From Paraphysoderma sedebokerense (lineage: Eukaryota; Blastocladiomycota; Physodermatomycetes; Physodermatales; Physodermataceae): a DNA stretch of 53,736 nucleotides. Below are positions 12,678-26,331 of the stretch, one piece after another; positions within the stretch are counted from its first letter, which is position 1; each line of letters begins with the position of its first letter. The DNA lies in contig JAHLJZ010000125.1 in the NCBI GenBank assembly GCA_025602915.1, positions 1 through 53,736 on the forward strand, given 5' to 3'. The position numbers and the translations under genes are program-made. A model generated the notes under the pieces. The model saw nothing but the letters and a program-made list of their open reading frames with translations. It had not been told where the DNA came from and did no database searches.

Positions 12678-14569
12678 TTATCCACTATTTCTCATACGTT
12701 CACCTAAATTGTTGGTCTTAGTCCTTGCATCGCCGCTGGCGATTAGTCCTTGCTTCATTTTCCGCTCGGCAGCTGCTCTGTATCTTTCCAATTCCTCGTC
12801 TCTTTGCATTCGGAGTTTATCGATGTCTGGTTCAGGAAACTTTTGTATGTCTAAATGCCCAGAGATATATGTTGAAGCTGGTTCTAATCATTCATCGGAG
12901 TAGTTCAATTAAATATGTCGCATGAATTAAGTTTACAGCTTCGATATTGCCAGGAGTTCTCAATTGATAATGTCTAAACACGTACCTTTTGAAGGGAAAA
13001 GCGATGAGTATTCTGCCTTCCATTTTTCGTAAATGCCCATGTAATTAATTCCTAATTCAGCATTTCCATCACTTGCATTGGACACAATTTGTGAGAATGC
13101 GTCAGATCCTGTTCCATATAGTCGTGATTTTAGATGAGTAGTTACTGTCAGGGAAGTAAACCGACCACTCACCCGCCATAATAAACACAGGTTTGTTATA
13201 ATCTGTAGAGAATCCTCGAGGAGCGTTTGAACGGAAGGCATGGTGACTGACTGTGTGTCGAAACTATAAATCCGCGTTAAGTTCAAGTATAGCAAATCAA
13301 GTAGCAAAAAATGGCGCATGGATACCCTCATAATCAGATTTTCGTCTTTTGTGCTTACATACAGTAACGTAGCACCGTTGAGGTGGCAGAGATAGCGGAG
13401 CATTCTCGTAAGGTGTTTTCGACGTTCTCTATCATAAGCCTATTAGAAATCTATACAACAATTCTGATTAAGAATGATTTGGTACTTCAAAACTTACGGT
13501 TCAAAGTCACGGAAAACATCATATTTGTTACCAATAATTACAATTGGGATTGGACTGGGTGATATCAGATCCCTGTCGTCAAAACAACCAGTCAGTGGCG
13601 CCTCACCGATGCATATTGATGAGGGGACCCTTACCGATCAGGATGAGGTTCGCCACCATACTTTTTCCATGCAAAAGCCTTCAGTCCTTTTGGTCGTTTC
13701 GACCCACGTTTTTCTAAATTCTCGAGTATAGTCGTTACTCTTGACTTGAGTTTCGCGAAAAAATGCTCGGCAATGGGCACGACCTGTGATGGCTGAAATG
13801 TCCCAGTCAGTAATTTCAGGATGATATTAGGTCCGACAGGCAAATATAATAGATAACCTCAGATAAGTCGAGTACGATGAATAAGGTGGCTGTATGGATG
13901 TTGGACTCATTCAATGGGATTTCGAGAAGATCAGATAGTTGATTTCCTCCAGCTATTTTGAACATCTATGCGATGAGTTGCAGTCACAATAATAATTTTG
14001 GAGTAAAAATATTGAAGCACCTAATTCCCAAATATGGGTTATATCCTTTATATTATGCAATCCTCGAGACTTTCGACCATATCTACAGGGAATGATGTTG
14101 TTAGAGTGCGATATAATGCAACATGCGAATCCCCTCAACGGAAACCTGAACATACGTGTACTCCAAACCGATAGTCGGAGTTGGCGTATCGTCTAAACAG
14201 GAGAAATTGTTAAGAAAATATGATTTGCTGATACTTGAAAATATCTTTTCAAATATATTGGCGATGATTGTAATTCGATGATACCATACCTCTCTCGAGA
14301 AATCTATGCAACAAAGACGTCTTGCCGCTACTTTTACTGCCAGCGACTAACAATACCGTTTCGTGAGCCGCCGTTTCTGAAATTTATTTAAACTGTGAGA
14401 TATAGAATAATAAATGCAATCGCGATAGATCTCGCTTGCCAGGTCTAGGAAGATTACCATCAGAAACCGTTTTGGCATCACGTCCCTTCTGATCCAACAG
14501 CAAAGTCCACAAGTCTTTTTTTGAAAACGATGCGGGATGTGAGAGTTGTGAGGAGGCAGACTTGAGCAT
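12678..14569 (-). CDS. DYNC2LI1: Cytoplasmic dynein 2 light intermediate chain (D2LIC), multi-exon
   Basis: This is a subunit of the dynein-2 motor, which drives retrograde intraflagellar transport. The N-terminal exon encodes [15 protein letters not shown]. The next encodes a P-loop, [19 protein letters not shown] (about 14314-14342), then [18 protein letters not shown] and THIWELGGG, the family's switch-region signature. Further on are [12 protein letters not shown], the guanine-specificity-like NKYD motif, and a C-terminal helix ending [20 protein letters not shown], matching the PQYAESEVDEMRVQKDMEL region of animal DYNC2LI1. That C-terminal match separates it from the dynein-1 light intermediate chains. 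The start is the first ATG of the frame (14569-14567); the stop is at 12678-12680. At least seven introns are present. It shares a divergent promoter of about 208 bp with the Sec7 gene. The local context (CEP290 next door) fits a flagellar role. Confidence 0.9.
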
Positions 14570-14777
14570 TTTATATGATTAGAATATATGATATATACCG
14601 GATGGGATGCTGAAATTGCAGTTTTCGCGCAGGCAAAATGCACAAAGGTATTATTCACCCGAGTTCCTCTTTTGCCGCACACGGACGCAATTGCAACCAC
14701 AAACCCAACAGACACAAAAGAGAGCAAAGCATCTATCCACCGCACTACATGATATACATGCCATTCCCTCCCCCTCC
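14570..14777. promoter_or_regulatory. Divergent promoter of DYNC2LI1 and the Sec7 Arf-GEF
   Basis: The start codons of two head-to-head genes lie about 208 bp apart, so both promoters and 5' UTRs must be packed here. An in-frame upstream ATG for the Sec7 gene exists at 14607, which would add 57 basic residues. I prefer 14778 because that extension has no family resemblance. There is no clear TATA box. Confidence 0.55.
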
Positions 14778-17700
14778 ATGAGCAACAACCCTCAACCTGC
14801 CTCCCGTCCCTCCCATCCTCCTCCCGCCACAAAGTCCTCGTTCTCCAATCCGTTCACCTTCCAAAAGTCTGTCATGAAGTCGTTCTCGGTAACATCAAAT
14901 GCCAGTCTATCTTCTCCCTCGCCAGGAACAGGAAGCACAAATGTATTCTTGGTAATGGCTTTGGAAAAGATTACTCAACACAGGGATACCAAGAAACTTC
15001 CAAAGTTGAAAGAGGCTGCCACCAGCGCTTTGGGTACGTTTCAATTTCCTTGATTCGCCATCGCTCAAGGAATGACAATCCACTAACAACTTGTATGCTA
15101 ATCTTTCAGATACTTTAAAGAAGATAAATGATAATGTCGATGCTAATGCGTAAGATGGTTTTATACTCACGATTCCTGCGTTCAGATTGGATAATTGACC
15201 ACCTTTAACTTCGTTGCTGCGTATTGTAGCCCTTCACCCGTCATTGGAGCGCACACATTGAGAGGAATCTTTCACCCTTTCCAACTGGCCTGTCAATCCA
15301 AATCGCCGGCGTTAATGGTGATTGCCCTCGACTGTTTAGCAAAATTGATATCGTATAACTGTTTAGCGGACGGTAAAGTCAGCGGATCTTCCAGCCTTAA
15401 AGACGAAGAAGGGGATATCGATAAGACCGCCACTACCACAACTTCACCTGAAAGTGATGATCGTCCTATCATTGATATTGCTGTGGAGACGATATGCAAT
15501 TGTTTTGTCGGTGAAACCACGGACGAGAATGTGCAGTTGCAGATTGTCAAGGTAACCATTCCCATCAGTTTCGTGCCTTAATGTATTTCTCTTTAATCGC
15601 CTAGTGTATACAAATATTTTAACATTTTTATTAGGCACTGTTAGCGGCCGCATCATCGACAGCGGTGCCGATACACGGTGGAATCCTACTGCGAGCTGTC
15701 CGAACGACTTACAATATCTTCCTATTGTCAAAATCACCCAACATCCAGACGGTTGCGCAAGGGACGTTGACGCAAATGATTCATATTGTTTTTGGCCGAG
15801 TATATTCGGAATCTGCTCCGTCCAGTACAGTTAGGCGTCAACACCTCACTACTATTTCGCAGATAGCCAAAGACATTCACGTTCCCATTAAACAGCAGGC
15901 GGATCCCGAAAAGTCACCGAATCAACTCACCCCTCAACCTCAGCAGTCACCTACCGATGATATGAAAGAGAAACCGAATTCAGAAACGAGTGGAAGCAAG
16001 CCTGAGTCCCCGTCGAAATCCCCAAAGACCTCAGCAGCTGAGGAAATTATGAACAAAGAGGATGAATCTGACGAGAAAGAAGACCTATCTAAAAGTGCCG
16101 AAACAACCACACCAAGCGGTACAGAAGCGAATGGCCCATCTGATTCAAAGAATGAGGATGCCACCTCGGCTAACGGCGTTCCAGGCGAAGCTGAAGAATC
16201 CAGAAAGTCAAGTGAAAGTGCTAGCCGTCCAACTCTCTCTCGACGGAACAGCCAAGAGAGCACAAAGTATGCAATCTCTATCGTTGCTTTTCCTATCACC
16301 TCTTTTAATTTGATTTTCTAGTGAGCATTACGATTCCCAACTGCCCGACACAGAATCGGATTTGTTCCTTCGTGACGCGTTTCTTGTATTCCGTGCCCTA
16401 TGTAAGCTATCCATGAAGGTTATTCCTGGAGAAAGGTGAGTACAGACTATGACATCCGCAGCATGGATTAGCATTAACTCCTTTATTTTCAGTACGGCTG
16501 ATTTGAAGAGTCCAGCTATGAGATCACGAATTCTCTCTCTGCATCTTATACTCATTGTTGTCAGTTCCCACCTTCCTATATTTTCTAAATCATGTCCCTC
16601 ACTTTTCCCACCGGCTGAGCAACAAGATTCGTTAAATATCACTTTCACCGACGCCGTGAAACAATACTTAGTCCTCAGCATTTCACGTTGCGCAGTATCC
16701 CCAGTTCCGGCTGTTTTTGAACCTGCTCTAGATATCTTTGCTCGCGTTGTTTTGCATATGAGAAGCAGTTTGAAAAAGGAGCTTGAAGTCATCTTCAATG
16801 ACATTGTCCTTTCTGTATTGGAAATGAAAAATTCCACTTTCCAGCAAAAATTTGGATACTTAAATGGACTGGCCAAAATACTCTCGAATCCGCAGTGTGT
16901 CGTTGATATTTATTTGAATTATGACTGTGATAAAGAGGCGTTGGATAACATCTACGAAAAGTATGTTTATTTATTATAGCTGCTCGTATCCTGGTATTAC
17001 ATTGTTCTCACATCAACCATACCAATCTGCATACAGACTTGTCAATATCATATCTAGAATCACTTCCGTTCCTTCAAATCAGTACGCTGGAGACACCTCT
17101 ACTTCAACCATGTCTACCACTGCGAGCTCATCGTCGTCATCCACTAATAACTCCATTGCTATTCCGCCGGCGTTAACCACTGCGTCCGTTGCTCCTGTCA
17201 ACACATCTCAATCAGGATTCAACCCTGACCAGGCGCTTAAAGGCAAATCATTAGAATGTCTCGTCGCAGTACTACGCTCTTTAGCGCAATGGTGTAAACA
17301 AACAATGAAAGACGACAATCCGGATATTATTGGCCCTGATGCTATGAACTCCAGCGACACGAGATCTCAAATCGGTGAGGACGAAACTACTTCAAACCCC
17401 GATAGTTCTTCTAATGCTGGCAATGGAGTTGAAAAAGTTGCAAGAGTGGACGATCCGGAACATTTTGAGAACATGAAATACAGAAAGACTGTATTACAGG
17501 AAGGGATTAAAAAGTTCAATTTCAAACCCAAAAAGGGAATGCAGTATTTGATTGACTCTGGCATGATACCAAGTAAACATCCAGTTGAAATTGCAAAATT
17601 TTTGCTGACGACCGATGGTTTGAATAAGGCGGCTATCGGGGAATATTTGGGAGAAGGGTAAATTTCTTTTTTGTTCCTCTATGTCTAATGTCACGATCGT

Positions 17701-20700
17701 GTGGTTGATTTTTCTGGTTAGGGATCCTGAGAATATCACTATTATGCATGCTTTCGTTGATTTAATGGATTTCACCGATATGGCATTTGTCGCTGCCCTC
17801 CGAACCTTCCTCCAAGCGTTCCGTTTACCAGGAGAAGCCCAAAAGATTGATAGATTTATGCTGAAGTTTGCAGAGCGATTCGTAAGGGGCAACGCAGAAG
17901 CTTTCGCCAATGCTGGTCAGCATCATTTTCAGATATTTTTGGCACTTTCAGACCAATGTACTTACCATATTCCTAAATTTATCAAATGTAGATACCGCAT
18001 ACGTCCTCGCATACTCCGTTATCATGTTGAATACCGATTTGCATAATCCTCAAGTTAAGAAGAGGATGACAAAACCGGAATTTCTCAAAAATAATCGTGG
18101 TATCAATGATAATAAGAATTTGCCTGATGAATTTTTGGGGGCTATCTATGATGATATATTAAATAACGAGATCAAACTGAAGGATGATCCGTTGGGAAGT
18201 GTTGGTGGAGCAGGCAGTGCCGGTGCTGGGGGTGCCGGTGTGGCTGTTGCTGGTACATTACTTTTCATTTACTTATACATTTTAAGAAATTCAATCTGAC
18301 GTGATTCTTCATACAGAAAAGCGAACTAAGAAGCAAAAGAAGGAAGCATTCAATTTGGCTTTAGAAGAAATTGCTACGAAAGTGGAGGTAAACTATTACT
18401 TAACGGATTCTGATACTTTCAATCATACAATAACTAAACTCCTTCATGTAGTCTCAATTTAAAACACTCGCAAAATCCAAGAAAAATAAGAATACTTCAT
18501 TCTATGCCGCATCTCACCACGAGCATGTGCGGAGTATGTTTGAGTTAGTGTGGATGGCCGTCCTAGCTGGAATCAGTGCCCCGCTACAGGAATCTGAAGT
18601 AAGTTATCAAAGAGTCTGCTCCAAATACTTATAAAATGTTTTCTCATTCTATTTCCTTCAGGACCTCGGAACAATAAATCTTTGCCTAGAAGGATTCAAA
18701 CATGCCATTCGAATCACCTCAATTTTTGATTTAGAACTTGAGCGAAATGCGTTTGTTACTACGCTATCAAAATTTACATTTCTAAATAATCTTGGTGAAA
18801 TGAAAGCTAAGAATATAGAGACAATTAAAACATTATTGGACATTGCCTTTACGGAAGGAAATTATTTGAAAAACAGCTGGTTAGAAGTACTGACATGTAT
18901 TTCCCAGTTGGAGAGATTTCAGTTAATTTCGGGGGGATTAGAGGAAGAGCGTGTGCCAGATTTAGTGTTAGGAAAGAAACAAGGGTATGCTAACCGTTTC
19001 GTACATATTAACCTTACGTCATATTTCCTGACTTCGCTCAATTATAGGGCAAACAACTCACCGGCACCGTCCGCTGCCAATTCCCTGCATCGGAGGGTAT
19101 CCAATGCAAAGACAGAGAAGAAAGGTGGTTTGCCTAGTGTCTTTACCGAGGCGGCTGCCTTAGCATCCACATCGCAGAACATTGTAGTTGCTGTAGATAA
19201 GATCTTCACGAACAGTACAAAATTGTCTGGCGTGAGTTTCAACATTTCGTACAATGTATGTCAAATACCTCGTTTAACGTGGGTTCCCTTCGTAGAATGC
19301 CATCATCGATTTCGTTCGCTGCCTTTGTGTCATTTCATGGGATGAGATTCAATCATCTTCTCATGTTGAAAACCCTCGAATGTTCTGTCTCCAGAAGCTC
19401 GTCGAGATATCATATTACAATATGAACCGTATTCGAATGGAATGGTCCAACATCTGGGCTATTCTGGGAGAACATTTTAATCAAGTTGGATGCCATCAAA
19501 ATAATAATGTTGCATTTTTTGCATTGGATTCTCTTCGTCAATTATCCATGAAATTTCTGGAAAAAGATGAATTAGCAAATTTCAAATTTCAACGTGAATT
19601 CTTGAAGCCATTCGAATACGTCTTAGCCAATAATCCGTCAGTCGCAGTTAAAGATATGGTATTGCGCTGTTTGCAACAAATGATACAAGCGAGAGCCAAA
19701 GTGATTAAATCGGGTTGGAAAACTATGTGTGGTGTTTTTGCTAAGGCTGGAAACGAACCGCATGGTAATTATTTCTATTCTACTTTTCATGTCGCGTTTC
19801 ATTTGCCATGACTTCATACTGAATTGCTGATGTTCCTCTAACAATGCTTAATTCTTTTTATAGAATCGATCATCGTTTTCGCATTCGATATAATGAGAAA
19901 TATATTCAAGTTTCATTTGCAGGCAATAGTTGCCAATAATACATATTCCGATTTCATTTCATGCATGGTTCAATTTGTGAGAAACAAAAGTTTTCCGAAG
20001 ACGAGGTGCGATGGTCTTTTATCATTATGTTGAATTAATATATACTGACTATACTCTACCGGCCCTGTTGAAATAGTCTTCAAGCTGTCGAGCATCTGAA
20101 AGGAGCCATTCCTGTCGTTGCTGATGTGATAGAGAAAGAAAAAGTGGTCATTCAACAGCATACTGATGAGTTATCGCAGCCGCCGGAAGATCCGACTCAA
20201 AAGTATTGGCTTCCAACTTTGACTGGTCTCCATGAAATCGTGATGACTTGTGATTTGGAGAGTCGAACAAGGTTAAACTGGTTTTATTGAAAAATTAATT
20301 TCATCGGACTAATAGTTCTTAATTATTCTAATTCAATTCTATTGTCCGTCAAACTAACAGGGCGTTGACGTATCTATTCGATGCCCTAAAACAGTACGGG
20401 AAAACATGGCCCAAAGATTTCTGGGATATCGCCGCCAAAACTGTTTTATTTCCTATTTTCGATGATCTCAAAGTTACACGGAAAGATCACAAGTTCATGA
20501 ATAAAGACGATTACAGCGAATGGCTGAATACAACATTAATTCAGGCACTTCGACAGTTGGTTGATTTATTCACGTACTATTTCGATACATTAAGTTTCTT
20601 GATGGATAAATTATTGGAACTACTGAAAGTTTGCATAATACAAGGTCCGCGTTTGTCTTCATTCGTTCTTTGCCAATGAAAGCATTTGACGCTACTCAAA

Positions 20701-22071
20701 TTAACGAGTCTATCCGTTCATTAGAAAACGAGACATTAGCTCGATTAGGAACGACATGCCTACAGCAACTCATAGAGAATAACGCTAATAAGGTGAATGA
20801 GGAAAGTTGGGATGTCTTGTGCGCTGCCTTTGGAGATTTATTCGAAGCGACCACGGCGTACGCATTATTCGAAGGAACAGGTGATCCTGCAATTCTAAAG
20901 AAGATAAGAGAACAGCAGCAATTAATCGCTAATCAATTGGGTGATACAAGTATTTTCCTCATCTTTTGATTCTCATTGTATACATCGCATAAACTAACCT
21001 TATTCTATTTTCGAAACAGATCCTCTTGGTCACGAAGAATTCAACGAATCAACATCCCAAGCGTCCGTCAACGCTTCGGCGGCATCTACAGAAACGAGAA
21101 CTGATATGGCGGAATCCGGATCCCGAAATCGGCAAGCCGGTTTTCAACAGATAATTGTGAAATGTGTACTCCAATTACTCCTTATCCAGACGCTGAATGA
21201 ACTATTGAATCAAAATGAAAACGTGTATCAAAATTTAATGTCGAAGCATTTATTCATGTTGATTGATTGCTTGGACAGAAGTTATGAGTTTGCAAGATCT
21301 TTTAACTCTGATCTTGAGCTAAGAACGTCTCTGTGGAAAGCCGGTATGTTTCACAACTGTTATCAATAGCCACTGGTTTTGCTCTCTCATCACTGAATGC
21401 ACTTATGTCATAGGTTTTACGAAACAATTACCCAATTTACTCAAACAAGAAACAACGAGTGTAGCTTGCTATATTGATATTCTCGTGAAAATGTATCTGG
21501 ATACATCAGCAGACCGTAGCGTCGTCCACAATGAAGTGGAAACTCGGTTAATCCCGTACGTATATTTCCCTCTCTCTTCTACCATGTAGCGAAGAAGACA
21601 CTGCTGACTTGGTTTTCAATCTTAGTCTGAGTCTTCGTATATTAAGTCAATACAATAATATGGATTCCGACTCAAAACGACGTAATTTGACTGCATGGAG
21701 GCCAGTCGTGATATCCATATTAAACGGTATCGCCGGGTTTGATGATGACGCTGTACGTTTCGTTATTTCGAGTCACTTTTTTACCCACTCTGGTGGAACA
21801 TTGAACGCTAACCTGGACATGTAATCATTTTAATTTGAACCAGTTTAAACGACATGTACCGAAATTTTATCAACCCGCAGTGAATCTGTTACTCACGGAT
21901 GTCACCGAAGAAATAAGGACACCGTTGCATTCTATACTCTCTAAAGTAGGTGTGCAATGGAAAGTCGTAGATGTGGATGACAATACTACGGTGTCCGAGA
22001 ATACGAAACAGGAAGGATTGTCTTCAATGGAGAAAAGTCAGGATGACGATTTGTCTTCCCGGAGGTCGTGA
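14778..22071 (+). CDS. SEC7: Sec7/BIG-type Arf guanine nucleotide exchange factor, multi-exon
   Basis: This is a large Golgi Arf exchange factor. Domains run in the family order. An N-terminal DCB-like region ([20 protein letters not shown]) is followed by a Ser/Pro/Glu-rich linker (about 15890-16270, with RRNS). Then come the HUS box, the catalytic Sec7 domain and long HDS repeats to the C-terminus. The Sec7 domain begins near 17475 ([20 protein letters not shown]). It contains [12 protein letters not shown] with the catalytic glutamate codon at 17834-17836. Its second signature, [19 protein letters not shown], lies at about 18000-18060. It ends by about 18180, before a Gly/Ala-rich run. The length and HDS region favour the Sec7p/BIG1-2 class over GBF1 or ARNO. 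An intron splits the catalytic domain at about 17906-17990. The stop is at 22069-22071. It converges on the TBC1D31-like gene. Confidence 0.92.
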
Positions 22072-22348
22072 AAAGTTGGGGAAAGATAAAATCAACAAAA
22101 ACAAAGCGCTGGTATGACGGCGAAAATTTTACATGTGTATATGTGTTTATCTTGAATTGCGGGAATAAAAGTTGTCAAGATACCCTTATCTTCAAGGATT
22201 ACTTGCCTTTGGGAGGTTCATTAGAGGCAATTATGGTTTATTTCTTTGAGGCATTTTGTCAAGAATTCCAGGAGTCGACGTATCAACGAAATAATACATC
22301 AATGACCCCAACTACATCCGTTTCTCGAACAAGTGCCCAAGATGTGAC

Positions 22349-25300
22349 CTACACTCCACCATTTTCTTTTTCATTTTCATTCCAGTCGTCTTGATCCTTT
22401 GCAACTCCAACCTCCCCCACCAATTTCACCAACCTCTCAGTTCTCAATTTCTCCACCTTCCCCAACTGAATTTTAACTTTTCTCAATTCATCCCACCGTT
22501 TCCCCCACTCTTTTTCAATCCCTTCAAACTCTTTATCCCAATTCTCCAATTCACTATTTTTCTCTCGTAAATGAATCGCAGTCGTAGCGGCTTGACTCAT
22601 AATGTTGTTGCGATGGGTGGTAGAGTTGATGTGTTGGTTGATAAAGTTTTCGCGGGCTCGAGCAATTGTGAATGCTGCTGTTGTTCGATCGAGTTTGGAT
22701 TCTGTTGAGACTCTACAATTTCGTGTAAAGAATGACATAAAAGGTGATGGGTGTAGGTGTGAATTGTAGGATTTTGTACGGTATACATTTATAAAGAGTG
22801 TCTTACTTTTGTTTTCGCTCTAAATGTGAAGTTTCGGCACCAAGTATTTTGTCCCACCATTTTTCAAGCATATCGCTGCAGATCAGGAAGAATGAAAACA
22901 AATAAGAAGAAAGGTGAAATAAATGATACCGTTATTATCATACATTGGCTTAAAGGAAACTAATAACAAAAAATAAAACTTACTTCATTTTCCAATCACC
23001 ATTTTCCCACATCTCCTTATCTTTTTTCAACAACTCTTGCAACTTATTCACGTCGTCTACTACCTTTCGTTTACGAAGGTACTCTTCTTCCTCTTTTCTG
23101 ATACGTTCAAGCAATTTGGTTTGGTAAGCGACCAAATACGTCGGGTATTCATTGAACGCTGGATACTGCGGTTTCGATATCGGTTGGAAAGGATGTAACA
23201 CTGAAGAAGGCGCGATTTTGGGAGATGTAGATTCCACGAGACGGTATGCGAGGGAGATAATTGGGGAGAGGGAAACTGCATTGATGCGTTGGAAAAATAA
23301 CTAGTTGATAGAAGTCAATGTTAGATGCGGAACAAAGAAGATGATGGTGGTGACGGGGATAAAATAAAGTTACCTTGAAATCATCTATTCTAACTAAATT
23401 CATCAACGGTACACGGAAATGCATCAAGAAGGCGATGAGAAAGTAATACATGAATTCGGGGTCATTTGAGATACAATGATCCCAAACGCGAAGCCAATCA
23501 GACTTAGAGAGCATATCAGAGAATAACGATTTAAACGGAATCCATGCATATATCTAGTTTAAAATCATGGTTAGTCAAATCAATGGCAAGAAGGAAAGAG
23601 AAATCAGAGGGATCCGCAGAGATGACAAACCTGACTGGTAACTTTGTACTTTACGAAATGTCCGAGTAACTCGGAATCATGTAAATTCAATAAATCTTCA
23701 ACAATATCAAGACAATCTATCGGTGGATTGGGGTAATATTCCCACCATTTTTGACACCAGTTTACTAAATCATCAAATCATCAGAACATCATATATGGAA
23801 TCATATGATTAGGAATTAAGAGTGAACACAAAACATACACACTATAGTCATCATGCATTCAAAACAGGCAAAAGAATCATTCTCAAAAACTTTGATGAAA
23901 GGGAAAACCATGGCAGGAAGATATTCCAAATCCTCGAATAGTGGGCACCAATAAACCAGTGCCGATAATATCCTGCAAAGAGATAGGCGATCAGCAATTA
24001 GTTCTTCAAAATCGTTAAATGGCTAATATTCACCTTTCCATGGATAATCCCATTTTGGCAGTTTTCATGGGAAATTTAGTCCGAAAGTCTCGTAGTGATG
24101 GATGAGTTCCTTTTGCTACGAGTGCCTCGAACGCATCGCGATTTTCAGGCAATTTCAGAAGGTATCGGTAAATCAGTGTTCTATGACAATTTTGTTAGCT
24201 AACCACATCGTATCAGTAAGTGATAAAGACCTGTGATACCGGTATTTAGCTGGGTATTCTCCGTAATGTCTCAAGTATGACCGCAATTTGTCTCCATTTA
24301 GGTTCTTGTGATGTTCCTATCGAAAAAATACAGTGAGAAGAGAAGAAGGGGAGACGAATTGGATTAAATGTACAAACGGTTAACATGATAGTATCAAATA
24401 AAGTGGGAACGCTTGTTCCGGGCGCTTCGGTTTGTATTGGTTTCATTTCTTTCGTTGGACTTTGTTTCGTCTTATCTGGGGACGGGTGTACTTTCGTGGG
24501 TGATTTGGGACGTTGAGGTGATGTGGATCTGTCACCAAGACTGGTTCGTTCTGGTGATGATGGCTTCTGTGGTCCTGTCGGTAGGAACCCAAATTCACTT
24601 GAGATATGATGACAGTGAAGGAGACCGAATAAAAGATACAAACCAGTATTATAACCAGAGTCTTCCGGTAGAAATGACGGCATTTCAAGAACAAGCTATT
24701 TATGACGGAACAGCGAAACATTAGCTGGGTACCTTGTCAAGAAAACGAATCAAATGGGTCCTACCTTAGATTTTTCAATCAACCACGCCAAATCATATAG
24801 CACCAAAATACTAGTGTTTGTCTGAGATATTATAGCCAACTCCATTCCATCGGGTGATATGTTTAGTGATTTCACCTGTTATAACAAGAGTCGCGATGGC
24901 AGTTAATCTGTGGTCCCAAAACATCAAATGTCGAACTGGATAGTATACCAAGTACCGTGACTCAAACTTAAACATCAAGGATCCTTGAACAGAGTCAATG
25001 AAAAGTATCTTTCCAGCGTCTGAGAGTACAGCCACAGTATTTGTGGATCCTACAAATTGTATCTGCGAGATGGACCGAGACTTGAAGTACGGAATCTGAA
25101 TCTCATGAACAAGAGATTTCTCGTTTATGGCATAGACAAGGATAGAAGCGTGACTATATAAATTCCGTACGACATAAGTCTGGGAATGTATCAACTCAAT
25201 TGAGCTGTTGAAAACTTACTTTGTCCCCACAACCAGATAATCCCCGTTCCTCGATATCGCGAAAACATTTGAATTTGTCTTGGTCGTTTCTTCGATTTCG

Positions 25301-26331
25301 GAACTGTCCGTAGCCACTGTCGTCGCTTCCGTTGTGATAGGTAGCTTTGTCTTCCAAACAAGTTCCAAGCTCTCAGTTGACCAAATCAGTAACGAATTAT
25401 CAAGGAACGACGAAATGATTTTGGAACCGTCGGGCGTGAATGACGCTTGCCTGACACCAACGGATTGAGCTCCGGTTAGAACCCTTTTACGAGTCCATTT
25501 ATTCGTATCCCAGAGGATCACTTCGGATTGGGATGTAGATAATGCCAGAGGCAGGGAGGGGTGCGTCGAGATGGTGGTTGGGTTTTGGGTGTGGTGGGAT
25601 GGCAGTTTAGCCACAAGTTGTCCGGTGTCTTCAAAACAGAAGAGTAGAAAGAGTTCTTAGCCCGAATCTATGGCATGTGGTTCGTAATAACAGGTTCTGA
25701 TGTCATTACCTATGTTGTAGCATTGGAACGAGCAATCCGCCAAACCGATCAACACTTCTCGTTTTTGGTTTGCTCCAAAAGCAAGACATGTCCCGGAAAT
25801 GCCGATTCTTGCCATCAAGTTAAATCTATTTTTGAATGTAGACTTGTGTTATTCCCCTTCGGCAATCGAAGGGACTGACGAGACTGACAGACATGTGTAC
25901 AGAGAGGGCTATCTTGACTGTTAATTACCGATTGTGTACAAGGTCAAAAATCCAAACATGGCCTCGTTGGTCAACAGCTGCCAGCAATGATGGAGATAAT
26001 TTGGTAGCAGGTAGGATGGGTTTGCTGTCGGTGCCGGAGAATTGGGCATGATTACTGGAGAATGCAGTGCAAGTAAAGGCAACTGGTTTGGCTAAATGAG
26101 GCTGATTGGCGGCATTTGCATTGATGATTCTTAGGAAATGCCTATAAAATGTCTGCTGTTTAGTGTTTGCTTACTAGGCGGGGGGGTATATGAGGGTAGA
26201 TGAGGCAAGAGATGTTATTACCCGTCCCAGGTTGAATTCAAGTTTGGCGGAGGAGGGATCTTTCTGGAGGACCTGTCCCAGACGGCACCCTTTTTCGAGA
26301 GGTTGAGATGGAGCGAGGAGGAGAGGGACAT
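22349..26331 (-). CDS. TBC1D31: TBC1D31-like WD40/TBC-domain centriolar protein, multi-exon
   Basis: The N-terminus SKKGAVWDRSSRKIPPPP resembles the start of animal TBC1D31 (WDR67). WD40 repeats follow on the minus strand from about 26200 to 24800 (for example QSEVILWDTNKWTRKRVLTG and VRQASFTPDGSKIISSFLDN). A Ser/Pro/Lys-rich linker comes next (about 24400-24600, SPQRPKSPTKVHPSPDK). The degenerate TBC domain lies at about 24330-23470, with blocks such as WEYYPNPPIDCLDIVEDLL. The best diagnostic block is AFNEYPTYLVAYQTKLLERI with EEEEYLRKRKVVDD (about 23020-23180). A C-terminal coiled coil ends at the stop, 22349-22351. In animals TBC1D31 sits at centriolar satellites and acts in ciliogenesis. 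I do not see the usual Arg- and Gln-finger motifs, so GAP activity is doubtful, as in the animal protein. The chosen ATG, 26331-26329, sits just before the conserved KGAVWDR block. Confidence 0.85.

Noticed and set aside
15940-16299. Open frame antisense to the Sec7 linker
   Set aside because: It is a by-product of low-complexity coding sequence on the plus strand, with no family likeness.
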